A model generated the notes under the pieces. That model did no database searches, was not told the DNA's origin, and was given only the letters and a program-made list of their open reading frames with translations. Below, in pieces: positions 44,701 through 59,700 of a stretch of DNA of 64,000 nt (position 1 is its first letter; the number at the start of each line of letters is the position of its first letter). The position numbers and the translations under genes were made by a program. Source of the DNA: Nemertoderma westbladi (lineage: Eukaryota; Xenacoelomorpha; Nemertodermatida; Nemertodermatidae); contig JAUCBJ010004629.1 of assembly GCA_032718475.1 (NCBI GenBank), forward strand, positions 31,720-95,719. The letters are read 5' to 3'.

Positions 44701-47700
44701 GACTTAGGAGTACTCTCAGAATCACTAGAGGGAGCCCAACGGCTCCTCAGCTCATTAGAACATGCTGCTTCTAGTGTTGGTCTTTTTATTAACTCCAGAA
44801 AGACCAAAACTTTGACAGTTAACTTTGAAAGTTCTCAGCAAGTCTCTGATCGGGTGAGCATAAGCTCAAAGGATGGTATGCTTGAGCATGTGGACCACTT
44901 CTGTTACCTGGGATCATGGATCCGGAAGTCAGGTGAGGGCTAATACGTAAGGGAAAGGCATGGGCAGCCTTGAATAGGCTTTCCAGGATTTGGAAGTCAC
45001 CGAGATTTAATCGGAAACTTAAGGTCCGATTATTTAGAGCAGCAGTAGTTCCAGTACTCCTCTATGGGAGTCCATGCTGGGCTCTAACTGCTGAGGACAC
45101 CAAATCTCTGGATGGCACATTTACAAGAATGCTACGCCGGGTTCATTGTGTTAAGTACAATGCACACATCTCCAACAAGACACTATATAACATTTGAGGT
45201 GTCTCATTGGTTCCCCCAAGCTTGACACTAGAACAAAATAGAATCCGCTTTGCAGGACATTGCTTTCGCCGTGAGTACCAGCCAGTGCATAATCTTGTAC
45301 TTTGGCAGCCTCATGGAGGGGGTAATAAGCATGGTGGACAGCCCATGACATTCTTGAGACGCATCTTAAAGACACTGGCCTTGAAGATGCGGATGATCTA
45401 GCAAATGTCATGGGTGATAGGGAGTTGTGGCGGCGCAATTTTGTCGACAAGCCGGCACAGCATTCTTAAAAATGCAGCTGCAATGCAGCATGCAGATCCT
45501 AGTAGTAGTAGTAGTAGTTGTCACCGTGTTTAGGTGTTGTCACAAAATCCACCTATCCCTGTCAGAGGTTCAAAAACAATGTATGTTCGCCTTTCTGCTC
45601 AACCATGACAATTTTTTTTTAAGTTGACATAAGTAGAGATAATTTAGAAGTTAATTATGTTTACTGTAAATGTGTATCAATAATTCGTATATTCGGTTAT
45701 TGTTGTATTTATTAAGGTAATTAAAATTAATTAGTTCACTGTAACCCACAATTGACATTTTCATAATTGTTTGTATCTTTCAGATTTGTCCCAATACAAT
45801 TTGAAGAAGAGTTTGATGATGCTTTTAACGACACAGATACCCCCAAAAAAATAGGCCAACAGAAGTATATGAGAAGCATTACAACCTATACGTAAGTATA
45901 AATACTATACTATGCTACTATACTATACAATACAATACTATACTATACTATACTATACTATACTATACTATACTATACTATACTATACTATACTATACTA
46001 TACTATACTATACTATACTATAACTATACTATACTATACTATACTATACTAATAATATTAAGTATAAGTAATATAATAATAAATAATTATAATATTACTT
46101 ATACTTATTATTATTATACTTATACTATACTATACTATACTAATTTATAGGAAATTTCCGGAAATTAATGGGGGTATACCCCCCATGAACCTTTTTTTTT
46201 TTAAATGGCTGTCAATTAGTTAAATGATACTATTGATATTTTGTCATTGTCAACCACTGTATGGAAGGCCAAATAGCCTTTATAGTTAAATTTGAAAATT
46301 TATCTCCCCCTGGCGGCGGAATTAAAGATTTCACTAAAATTGCTAGTAGTCCCTCAATTTTGGTCCAAATTTCCTGAAACCAACTCTTTTTGGACTCAGC
46401 GTCATTGACTCTACAAAAGATATATTATAGCATTCTTAATTACCCTTTTTTATTTTAATTAATTAATTATCCTATTTTTAATTAAAATTGGCTAATTTGA
46501 AAAAATGGTAATATTTATCAAAATTCCATAAGATAACTTTTAAAGAGCTTCCAAAGCTCGTTCGAATGAGCCAAAAACGAAGAAAATTGGTTGAAAAATG
46601 ACGGAGGAGTAGTAATTTGAAAATGAAAAATGTCATTCCGAAAAAAAGCCCTTCAAAGTTTAAACCGTCCCGCCAAAATTGGCTGTCTGTGTTCTGGTTG
46701 GTTAATTATTTCTGGCTCGAAGGATGCACACCAACGAGCTAAACAGTTCACTACGTGGGTTTTCAGATTTGTATTCCTCATTAACCTCATTTACCTGAAG
46801 TGGGGGATGGGGGGGGGGGGGGTTCCCCTCCCCCCCCCCCCCCCCCCCCCACATTTCCTGTCTCACATCCGTACTAATATATTTACATCTATATTCATGT
46901 TTTTTTTAAAGATAGGCCAATTTGCAATAATTAGATTGAAAAGTTAGGGTAATGAAACGAGAGAAAAATGTGTCTTTGAGTATTGTATAGTTTGTGAAAA
47001 GTGCTCGGCGCCGTACGTGCAAACCCCATACAGTTGAGCCCAGGCCTAGGCCACCCACCACTCTAAATCCGGCCCTGGGGGGCGGTTGATGTTTTTTGCT
47101 ATGGAGATTATTATCATAATGTACTATAACATATATTTAATTCGCCGTCACCCACCCCACAACTATTCATTTATCATAATGTACTATAACATATATTTAA
47201 TTCGCCGTCACCCACCCCACAACAATTCATTTATAAGTACTGAAATATCACCGGATAAACTTTCATTTAAAGCTTTCATTCTTTAGCTAAATAATGAAAG
47301 CGAAAAATAAAATGTGTAGGGTAGTTGTGGGATTTGGCACGAAGAAATGATATTTTCCTTTTGACAGTTCACACAGGCTGTAATATAACTTTTTTCAAGA
47401 ACTAGAGCGAAATACAAAAAAATGACTAAAAATTTAAAATTATTTTAAAGTTTAAACTATTCGAACAAATTGTCTGTTCTTTTGAATGTCAGTTAATAAT
47501 GTACGGCAAAAATGACCGCTGCTACCTAGCTAAAAATTTTGTTCTTGGGTTTTTCTGGTCACAGTGATTTCATTTCCAAAGTCACTTTTTGTGTTTTGCG
47601 AAATATAAGATGTATGTAAATAAACATTATCTGTCAGTTGCACATCCTATTTTAAAAGGATGCTAGTTTGGGATTTATCCTGCCACCTTCCCGCTCCATC

Positions 47701-50700
47701 ATACAATATAATGATAGTTCATTGGTGGTCAACCCATAGCTCAGACTGAATCATATGGACTTCACATGAACTTGGGTGGAGAATGCGAGCAGAAATAAAA
47801 GAGAAATAACGTCAGCACATTGGCAGTTCAACTGGAATATATGTAATCATTAAATAACTGAAATTTATAGAAAGGTTAAACAAATAGGATAATGCGGAGA
47901 AATAATGGTTACAGAATACCTGAATGGCCCAACCAAATTAACAGAATGATAACGATAACAAAACGAGATGATAATTTACCTTTAAGTTTTTAACATCTGC
48001 GACTCGGCCTGCATGGAAACAGGCAATTTCTATAATATGCGATGAATAATTTTTTATTATTGAGTTTTAACTTAAATGTAACCTGGGATATCAATTAGAG
48101 CAACATATTGCATGTCGCAGATGGGGGTGACCGGGAATGCTCTTTGGGTTGTTGGAATAAATGCACAAACGAAAATCTATTGCTCATCCATAAATCTAAA
48201 TCTTAATAATGGAAATAATGCGACAGAACCAATGTAAATCGTATTCATAAAATGTATCGCTTCCCCTGCAATATGAATTATTCAAGATACAGTAAGAAAC
48301 CATTATAAAGTACACTCTTGCTATTGATAATATTCCATGCCAACAAACTCGAGGTTTCCAATTAAATTACGGAAATTATTGGAGATTATTTTGCGGAGTA
48401 TCAATTCAAAGGCAATTATTTAATCTTAACTAGGTGTTACGGTAGCGAAAGAAAGCTACTAAGGAATTTTAAGCAATAAAGGAAAGCGGTCAGTGGCAGG
48501 GAAGCCAATACAAAGTTGGGAACCCAAGAAAGAAATAATCGGTTTGGTCGGTTCCAAACCTATTACACAAGCAGGGGGAAGTAGCCGCGTTAACTCACAC
48601 AGGAGACTTATATTGTGCAATAATGTAGGTAGGAATATATGACACACCCTGTAGTTATAGAAAGGGCCACATTGACAGCTGTACACAAATCAGCTGATGC
48701 AACGATGGTCCAATCACAGCCTAGTATTATACAGGCAATAAACCAATATTGGTTGTGGGTATATAACACATTATTACATCACTTATTACATACTATCACG
48801 ATTACATCAGATAGGATAGCAAACTAATTTGTACCTTACCAGTCAGTATAGTGTAACATTTAATAGTACAGTCAGTATCAAACATCAGCAATATTCAATC
48901 TATGATAACTCATTATTCAACGATCAATATACATACAATAATCTATAGAAATATTAAAACTCTTTCGAACTGTTTGAATGATTTCGATAAGTCTGTCCCA
49001 AGTACGATAGTCACGCAATCCTACGCTTAGGGTGCGTGCAGTGCGCAGATGCACAACTCCGCTACCTTAACAGTAGAAATTAGTGCTGGTACAGATGGCA
49101 GCGAGAGCGGAAAGAAAATGAAGTAGAAACTCAAAGTTTGGTAGGTACTAATGTCGGTACAACAGTATAGGCCTACAATTAGTAGTGGTCAGGAAGGGAT
49201 GAGTGAGAGAAGGTCAAGTGGCGAGAAGGATGGGGACTAGATGGCTAACATTGAGCCTATGGAGGGACCATCGGAGGATGAGATCATAGTGGTCGGACCA
49301 GAGCCAACCACCGGGAAGTGAGATGATGGACAAGAACGTCAATAGGGGCCCAGCGATGGATGTTGGGAACCTGAGAGTAGAGATGGTCGGAGCAAGCGAG
49401 CCAGGACCCTTCGAGCAGTGGGGCGATAGCTGCTGGCACGCCACCAGGTAGAGCCACTGCCAGCGAACAGGGAGCAACCGGGTGAGGAGGTGTTGGAAAC
49501 CCGAACCTGTTTGTCACACCCGCCAGATAAGGACAACAGATGGGTCACTCCCAGTTGACAGCTACGGTCGACAGAATGGCCAGGAATTACAGGGCCATGA
49601 GGAGGCAACTAACTGATGCTAAGGATTCAGGTAGAGTCAACGCCAACATGATGAGCAGGATTACCGAGGTAACTATTTAGAACATTTAACTGAATTCGGT
49701 AACACTGAACTCTCTAATCATGAAGCATTTATTGTAACTAGACGATCTACATGGACTATTGTATAGTGGTATTTTAAATTTCGATATATTACAAGTAGGT
49801 ATAGTACAAGTACATTTTGAAGTGACCCGTGTGGGAGTGAGAGTAAATAAGATGGGAGCAAAATGGCTCCCAAGAGAACAGTAAGTAAGTAAAAAGTAAG
49901 GGTCAATGCCCTTTAAAGTTTTAAGGTGGGTGGCGGAAATTGACGTGATGAGCCAAGAGCGGGTGATAGAGCTGGAACAGTAGAGTTTAGATAGAGTAAC
50001 TAAGGAATTAGATAGAGTAGAAGAAGTGAGAATGGAGCGATATAAGAAGTTAGAAAGAATGAGAGTGGAACAAGAGGCGGAAGAAAAGGAAGACTAAGAG
50101 GGTGAATGGGTAAGAAGGGAAGCGGAACAGGAGGAGGAATAGGTGAGAATATTGGGGGAATGATTGGAAAGAGTGAGAAAGCGTGATGAGAGGGTGAGAG
50201 AGGTAAAAGAGAGATTAGATAGAATGGCAGTAGAGGAAGAAGAGAGTAGAAAGTGGAGGGACGAGATGAGCGAATGATCAGAAGTCGTGAGGTGGCGACG
50301 AGTCAATGGATGGATCGAGGAAGGGAACACTACTACTTGCATGCAGTAGCAGAGGGGCAACCCAATTATAGAGTCCCAGTGTATCAATGGGAGCAGGGTT
50401 GTGGAGAGGATTGGTGGATTCGGGCTGAAGTCGATTGACGGAGTGCTGATAGAACAGATTCCAAGGGAGTCGAGATGAGTGGATGAGTCACGCAGGATGC
50501 GAGGAGGTCGAGTCGACTGGCTGTTAGAACAAACAGTGCAGATGCCAATGACCGATGACGGTTCGTGAGCACACCTATAGGGAGTATAACTCATAAAAAT
50601 TATATTGAATGTAAAAACAGTACAGATCAAATAATAGGTATCAGAACAGTAGGCTATAGGCCAGAAGTTGGGGATAGTTGAGGTATGAGAGGCGAGGGCC

Positions 50701-53700
50701 TCACCGCTAAACTCAGAGACAGCAGCTTATGTACCGGGAGGCAGAAATACGTGTGTTAGACCTATAATGGTACCGGCGGAACAGCAATATCGCCCACTGG
50801 GGTTCAGCCATAGCATTGCAGTAGATAGAAATATTCACTGTAGCATACTTGCTAGGCCTATTTATGGTAGCGGACTACAGAACAACATAATAATATAAAT
50901 ATGCAGCAACTAAACGACTAATGATAATAATAGAGAACAATATTATAATAATAATATAGATGATTTGGTAGGAAACCACTTTGGTAGGTACCAATAAAAT
51001 CAAATAATCCGCAATATAATGCATACAGTTCGATGTATAATGTTGGACAAAATAACATAAGAAACCTACAGAAACATAACAATAGAGATAATATAAATGC
51101 AAGTACGTGGACAGTCGATACTGAGATATGGGATGGTCAACAGCCGATGAAATACCAAACAAGGAAACAACTGGGGGTGAGCCATGCAGCAAGGCAAGGA
51201 TATGAGGGGAATGTGTACAAGGTAACGTCAACTATAACCCAATGACGAACGTGTAGGGCAATAGGTGTAGGGCAATCAACAAATGTTAGGGATGGCTTCG
51301 CTTATAGATGCATTAAAGACGAAGCTAGAATTGCCAGCGGTTGAACCGTTTAAATTCAATGGGAATAAACCAGAGGAGTATATTCGATTAAGGAAAATGT
51401 ACAGCAACGAGATTATGTCAAAGAGGATGACACATGCAGATTGTCTGAAGTATGTACAGGTATAAAGTGGAGGACCAGCATATAGTGCGACAACATCATG
51501 GCATGAAAGGATAATTTCTAGCTGCGTGGGAAGCTTTACATAGTGAGTATGGACATCCAGCAACAAAAATAATACAACAAACATTAAAAACAATAACAAC
51601 AACATCAGTAGCAGACAGTCCGACTAACATAAAAATATCCACAAATGAAATAAAAAAAAGCACTCATTACATTTACTTATTATTTACAATACTCTAAAAC
51701 TCGATATACCATGAGTTAAACTCATCCCAAAATATCAGAATGGTAGTAGAGGCATTACCAAAGTGGATTAGAAAAAAGTAGAGAGAAGAAGCTTTCAAAA
51801 CACGAGGGAATAAAGGTACGGAACCAGGTCTGGAAGAACTATCGAGATTCTTGAGTCACCAGGCCGAAGTGTTAACAGATCGGATATACAGGAAATAAAA
51901 TCTGATCAAACCCACGAAACCAGAGTACAAACCACATGTGGAACACAATCCAGGGAATCCGATGCTAAGAAAACAACAATAGCTACTGCATGCGACCATC
52001 CATAAGGAAAGCAACGCCGCGATGAACCAAGGATACCGCAGCAATTACATAGACAGAGGTAGAACATTTCAGACGAGCAACCAGAGGGGGTACACAAGGT
52101 ACCAAGCAGGGGGTGGAAGTAGAGCAGAAACAACAGATTGTCCTTCAATGATTGCACATGCAATTCAATTAAAATATTTCTGATTCATGGAATATAGGGG
52201 TGATCAAAAGTGTAAAATGTTAGTGTTCGATTTTAAAGTTTTTTACTACTGCACCATGCCATTTGAAAATTTAAGTTTTGTGTTGAACACCAATTTATTA
52301 AAAAAACAAAATTTATGTGGTTTCATCAAGCATTAATGTTTCTTTTTATAGCACAAACAGATGCCATAAACTCCAGATACGACTTGGAGCCAGTCAAACA
52401 AGTATACATCTTATGATCCAAAATTTTATGATAATGACGACCGCCATGATGCATTGGATCTTGCAGACACAATACAACGTTAATTTCCTATTTATTTTCT
52501 CCATCTACTCCTATAATGTTATATTACCACCAGATGCAGTTCTATCGAACTGAATAATTTAAAATATGTTCCATCACCGCAACCTATGCAAAAAGACCCT
52601 GCCCTACTGCTCCATGCCCCGTCATACCTAGCTTTTTAAGTGAGATTGTGAAGCGCATCGACTGACATCTTTCAAGTGTTGACCCCGTATTTATCGATTT
52701 TTAAAAACAAAATACAATACACCATACATTGTATGTAAATTTTCTTCAATGTAACATGATAGCATATTTAAGCTCTTCAGCATATTTCAAAAAATGAATG
52801 TGATACATATACATATTCCATAGAAATACGTTTTGAATAACAAGCTCATCTTCTAATAAGAATATTTAATGAGCGTCAATATTAGCTAGCTACTATGCGA
52901 GTCTATATGACTGACTATATGTAGGCTTAAATACTGGGAAATGAGGCTCTTCAGGTTAGGATGACGAAATTAAATTAGGGATGTTACGGTTTTGGGGATA
53001 TGGAATATCCTCCATCCATGCCTCGTGCACACTTAGTATCTACAGTAACCGGCACGTTAATCATTAAATTGATTACTTCCCTCCCAGAGAGTCCCCATGC
53101 ATATTGCAGTTGACTTCCTAATGATAACTCTTCATGGTTACAAACAAATTGTCTACACACGCAGGCTCAAAATTAGATTTTATTACCATTTACCGTGATC
53201 TATATATTTACTAGCTGGCTTTTTGATCAAATAGATAAGAAAGCTTACCTTGGTCTTAACAGAAAGTATTTTCCTACTGACTAAATTATGACAAATTATT
53301 TCAACACCCAATTAAATGTTTTTGGCACCAAAATTAATTATTTAACACGAAATACAGGATGTCCCAATAAATTTGATCAGATTTTAAAGTTTAATAACTC
53401 GTCACAATGAACATCAATCGCAGGGTGAACTTAGACTTTGGGAGTTGTTCTGGATGTGGTAGTTGCTATGGTAACTAATCAGATAAGTTTACATTAAAAC
53501 TGTATCTTGAGTGTTAAGATGTGAAATTTATTCGCGGAAATCCATAAATAATAACTTGTTTCCCTGTGAATAAACGACTATTCTAGAATGATATCTGTAG
53601 TTGTTACTAGAGTAGCCTATATTTCTGCAATGTTTAGAGAGGAACAAAAAGTTTTCATTGATAAAACCTACTACCGAAAGCAGTCTTCCAAGCTTACACA

Positions 53701-56700
53701 GTTAGAATTTTCTTACCAGTTCGTAGGTGTTCGGCGTCATACGATATCAGATATATCGCGTCTTGTAAGAAAATTTGAGAGTGAAAAAAAACTTTGTTAC
53801 ACAAATCAGGCTCTCAAAGGTCTTCGATTAGCCAAGAGAAAGTTTCTGCTATTAAAACTCACTTCCTAACATATCCAGAAACCTCTTTGCGCTTTATCCT
53901 CTATCAGAAAAGCAGATACCGGTAGCTCGCGAGAGCGGCTTTCACTGGGCATAATCTCTGAAGAATTTAAAAAGAGTTGACTCAATAAATTCGCTAAAAT
54001 CACGAAATGAAATTTGGGAAGAGAATTGAAGAAATTACCAATGTTAATTCATAGACGGTTCAATTTTACAGAACCATTTTACAGAAAATGTAGCGTATAG
54101 AAATGTCTTCTGTACAGGTTAGCATGGAAAATTGTAATACTTATATACCTGAGGATGGAAGGAGACTAAACCACATTACTATTTTATTGTATATACTTAA
54201 AACTAAATAATATTTAAACATAATTATGTAAATATTCATATTTATACCTCATATAAATAAACTATACATATAGATACGTATATTTATACAAAATACAGCA
54301 TTTGCATCGGTGCCTCTTGAGGGCTTAATAATAATAATAATAAATATTTATGCAAAATTATATAAATACACGTATTTATACAATACTATTCATTTATATT
54401 AGTATGTTAGTTATTAGTGTTTATTAGTATATTAGTATGATTAATCTACAAAAGGCCTATAATATTAACTTTCGATTTAGTAAAGAGGAAGATGACCAAT
54501 CAGATTCTCAGAGTGGTCCATATTTTAAGACACAGCAGGATTACAGTGGCCACATATCTAATATACTTTCTGGACTCATTGAGAACTATGATAGACATTT
54601 GAGACCAGGTGGTGGTGGTAAGTATTGCCAGTTTTATGTAACAAGTAGACAATAATTCATAAACTATTTCATTTAGATTTTGAAATTACACTGAAACCAT
54701 TGATTTGGAAAATTTGGAGAGAGTATCTTTTTTGAAAACAAAGTGTTAAATTTCCATTTGCAAAAGCATTTAACTAAAGAAAAACCGTTTCAATTTTAAT
54801 AACAGTTTACATTGGTAGAATTACGTCTGGTGGCTTCCTTCAAGTAATTAATTAAAAGGATCATGAACAGAATGTTCATGGTACTTGGTATTCTGTGCTA
54901 GCACACATTATGGTGTTTCACAGATGAATCGTCAAAGCAATTACAGCCAGTAAAAGATTGTGATACATGATACTGAAACTACTTCAAAGCCCTAAAGATT
55001 ACGATTAAATTCTCTCTAGAATTTAGAATAAGTCACATACAATACAAAGCGAGTGAATTCTACTGTTAAATTGGATATGCATAATTTATTTTAATTTATT
55101 TCTTCAATTTCTCAACCTTCTGGCTTTTAAAATGGGGAAATAATTCAGCAGACTTATACTGATAGTTGCTGTAACTTGAGACACCTACTGGAGATGGCAC
55201 TCTATATGGCTGGCTATAGGTGATGAACTAATAAAAAGTAATAAAAAATATATGTATACGGGAAATATTACACCAATGATACTGATTTTCTAGTAATTAT
55301 AAAATTCAAAATCAAATTATTGCAAATTGTGTAAATTGGGAGGGAGCTTCGTCTTCAGCGACTGAAACTTGCAAATATGGAAGACACAATAAATAGATAG
55401 GTATAATAACAATTCACACCGCATATACATCATAAAAAAATACAAATAATTTAACATTAAATATATATCAGTGTTTTATTATACATTGTACTAAAATACC
55501 TTTGTTTCACTATTTATTATTAGAATGAATCATTTATGTACTCATGAGTTAAATTTTTGGTGTGGTTACCATCTTTTTTGCGTGTGAATTTTTTGGGCAG
55601 CTGGTTATTTTATTTGGCCTGTTATTGTATATTTGGCCTAATTATTTAGAATTATGTTACTGTAGGCCTATATTATAATTCACAAACCAATTGTTAAAGT
55701 TATATATAAATTATATATAAATGGGTAAACTATTACACTCCATTCATTATTTGTACAGATCAATAGTTGAAGATATCTAGGGAGTAAACATCATCGTTAA
55801 GTAATTGTATTTAGCATTCTTCACTAAATTAGTTCAATATCATATTGCAGAGAGAACAATTATACAATCCAATATGAATATTCTCAGCATGGGACCACTA
55901 TCAGACTTTACTCAGGTAATTACTACTGTATAGTTTTATAGTGTATGAAATTCAGAAAATCTAAAACATATTAAAGGTGCCAATGTGATGCATATTGTTA
56001 GTTACTTTACAAATGAGGGTAGTAAATGATATTCAAGATAATTAGAGACCATGCTGGCTACCGTTTACAGCACCTACAGAATGACCAACAAACCGTTCCG
56101 ATTTAAACATTTTTGACCTAGTTTTGTGAAGCAAACTAAAGAATAATGTTAGTACTTGGTAAATGGTGCAAATTTGCTAACTTTGAAGAATTGAAGGTGA
56201 AAGGCGGTAAGAGTTCAAGGTATCAATTAATCAATCCCTTTTCTCTGCAAGTGCAACTAAGAATGCATTCATTGTGTTGTATGTATCCAGGGACCGTGGA
56301 AGCCATTCGGGCATCGATATATTGGTGGCCAGGGTGACTATGAATTGAAGACAGTGTCTTTGGTGGATCTTGTTATCTTGGTTAGACTCTGAATGAAGAA
56401 GGATTCCATGGCCATGTCATTCTCACTTTCCAGCAAGCAGTAAACAATTTTCGTTTACTTCAGGTTGGGCTGGGCAGAACAATGATCATCCTAGAAGGCA
56501 ATATCTAGGACCATCGGCAATATGTGTATGTATAGCACATATTAATCAGTGGTAGAGATTACGGCGTCAACCAGGAATTTCAGAAATAAAAATTAATATT
56601 AGTATTATATCCGGCTGACCACATGCTTATAACTTTATACACTACTACTGTAGCAAAATGAATTGTGACTAACAGTTAATTTAATGATAATAACAATGTG

Positions 56701-59700
56701 TTGGCAAGCTGTGTTTTCGAGGTGTTTGTTAGTTTACATTTATTATAGGAACTGATCTAGGGTATGGGTTCTTAAAGGTGTCCCAACCAACGTGGACGCG
56801 CCACCCCACATGATTATAAAATAGGTTGCATGGGTTCCTATGGGAGCAGCCCCGACCAACGCGTTAAGCGGACGCGTCAAAATAATTTTAAGTCTCGGAC
56901 CTATTTTGCGGACGTGTCAAAATTATAGAAAGCATTGAAGGGAGCCCCAACACACATGGACGCGTCACACGTCAAAGCCATTATCGAATAGTAATATGTA
57001 CAGTATTTGTATTAATATATTAGTATTAATATAACTGTACAATTAATTATACTGAGCAAATGATACTACTACTAGGATCGGCATGCTGCATTGCAGCTGC
57101 ATTTCCTAGAATGCTGTGCCGGCTTGTCGACAAAATTGCGCCGCCACAACTACCTATCACCCATGACATGTGCTAGATCATCCGCATTTTCGAGGCCAGT
57201 GTCCTTTAAGATGGGTCTCAAGATAGTCATGGGCTGTCCACCATGTTTATTCACTCCGTGAGGATGCCAAAGCACAAGATTATGCACTGGCTGGTCCTCA
57301 CGACGAAAGCAATGTCCTGCAAAGCGGAGGCGATTTTGTTCTAGTGTCAAGCTTCGGGGAACCAATGAGACACATCCAATGTAATATAGTGCCTGATTGG
57401 AGATGTGTGCATTGTACTTGACACAGTGAACCCGGCGTAGCATTCTTGTGAATGTGCCATCCAGTAAGCAACCGAGGGTGGACTCTCTATAGCCGAGGGG
57501 CACTTGTATAATAACTAATAATCACGAACCCCATCCTCTTATAATATATAACTCTGTAGTAGTCAGTAGCAGTAGTAGTAATCGCAGTAGTAGTAGTAGT
57601 ATAAGTAGTAAGTAATAGTAAAGGAGATCGGTTTAAACCAAAGTGATAAAGTAACATTATTATATAACATAATCATATAGACAAAGTAGAATAAGATACA
57701 GATTCATAATTATTTTATCAAACTCATGTACTACTTACTTCAATGTGCCAATTGTAATAATAATTAAACATATTATTCCGATTAATCTGCGTTTGGCCCT
57801 ATAAGATATTATACTGAAGTGTTTTATATCAATATATCCATGCGAGTAAACAAGAAGTGAAGTAAATGTTTATTATTATAGTTTTAGAAATTGAATGATA
57901 TACCCAAGATAGTGAAATAGATAATATACAAGAAATTGCCATTTGATCAGATATATCAAAGCGGCGTCTTTAGTATAATACCGTAATAGTATCAATTAAC
58001 TCTGTTATACAATGTGAATATACTAAATCTATTTATAAATATATTATGAGCCCTACATTGTATATTTCTCCTACAGGTAGACAATGTAGTATGTTAAAAC
58101 TTGATATAATTTGGTATAATGTATAACATATTACAAATAAGACTGAGGCAGCTAAACTATATTGCAAAGAAATCAAATATCCTAAAGTAATATACAAACC
58201 CTCCCTCCACCCTATAAATAGTGTTCACCACCTACCCCACCCACCGCCCTTATTACTTCATAATAATGAAAGATAGTACTGGCGCTCCGGTCACTCCGTT
58301 CCCTCCGCTGGGGGGGTTAAGTTGTAGGTTTTGACACTATGCAAAATCCGAGCACAGAGTTAGAAGCGCATTGGATGGCGAACATTTCTTGCAGTGAAAG
58401 TATCTCCATACCTATTATAGTTTTCGAGATAGTCAGACATGAGTAGCTAAAATTTGAATTTTTTTCGGTAAAGTCTGATTTCACCGGTACCTGTCATCCT
58501 AAATATGGATTGTGATATATCGTTAGATGCGGGTCCACTAACTGTACATTCACATATTTTCAAAGAAAAAATTCGATCAAGGGTTTTCGAAATATTTTCG
58601 AATTACCGGAAGCAGACTTTGGACGACCATATCTCCTGTACCGGTAGGCCTATTGAGTCGAAATTTTTTTTAATCTACTTAGAACACTCCAGTGAATGTT
58701 TTTTAGTTTGAAAGTTTTTCCCCAAAATGCTCAGAAGTAATTTCGAAAAAACTGATCATTTCGCGATCATGATCTTTTGAGCCCTAGAATTGAACTTTTT
58801 TATGCCCAAATTTTGGCTACCCCCCCTAATTCGAGGGTGAGGAATCTTTTTGTAATGTTAAGTTTTTTCATACGGTGAACTCACAGGACTTGGTCTTCGA
58901 AATAAAACCGAAAACATGATCTTTCCTGATCATGGCCAGATCAAATCGCTTTTTGAAAATTTTGAAATGCTCAAAAGTTGCCCCTTCTAAATAGAAGTCG
59001 ATTAGTAAAAAAAAAATCGGGGGTCTCAAACAAAGTTTTCGAGAAAATCGGGAAAAACCGAAAAACACGATCTTTTATGATCAGGAAGCTGATCTCGAGA
59101 ACTGGTTGCCCGATCGAGCCAATTTTTTTTTAATCAACTCAGAATATACCATTGCACATTTCTTACAATGAATGTTTATTAGAAAAATGCTTAGATTCGA
59201 TTTTAAATATACTGATCTTTTCGCGATCATGATCTTGAGTTTTGACCCACTAGACTTGAACTTTTTTATGCCCAAATTTTGGCTACCCCCCATAATTCGA
59301 GGGTGAGGAATCTTTTTGTGATGTTAAGTTTTTCCATACGGTGAACTCCCAGGACTTGGTCTTCGAAATAAAACCGAAAAAACGATCTTTTCTGATCGCG
59401 GCCTGATCAAATCGCTTTTTGAAAATTTCGAAATGCTCAAAAGTTGCCCCTTCATCATAGAAGTCGATTCGTAAAAAAAAAATCGGGGGTCTCAAACAAA
59501 GTTTTCGAGAAAATCCGAAAAAACTAAAAAATCTGATCTTTAATGATCAGGTATCAGATCTCGAGAACCGGTTGTCCGATCGAGCCAATTTTTTTTTAAT
59601 CGACTCAGGGCGGTGTTCTGAACGTTTCCTACAGTAATTGTTTATATCCAAAATGCTTAGTTACGATTTTACGAAGTCCGATCTTTGCGCGATCATGATC

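Larger units (their letters stand above)
46142..49200. other. Alpha-like intron 2, first part; no supported gene
   Basis: AT-rich intron DNA with a G-run/C-run pair at 46809-46850 and the 60-bp duplication at 47111-47230. A 46630-46947 open frame ends in homopolymer and has no domain. Confidence 0.45.

Noticed and set aside
50094-50630. 178-codon minus-strand ORF rich in Ser/Leu/Thr
   Set aside because: It is the antisense of a Glu/Arg-rich, purine-biased plus-strand gag-like stretch; composition alone keeps it open and it has no domain.
58868-59495. Minus-strand ORFs repeated within the 460-bp repeat (KTKSCEFTV / KTKSWEFTV)
   Set aside because: They recur only because the DNA unit repeats; no start context, domain or consistent frame across all units.
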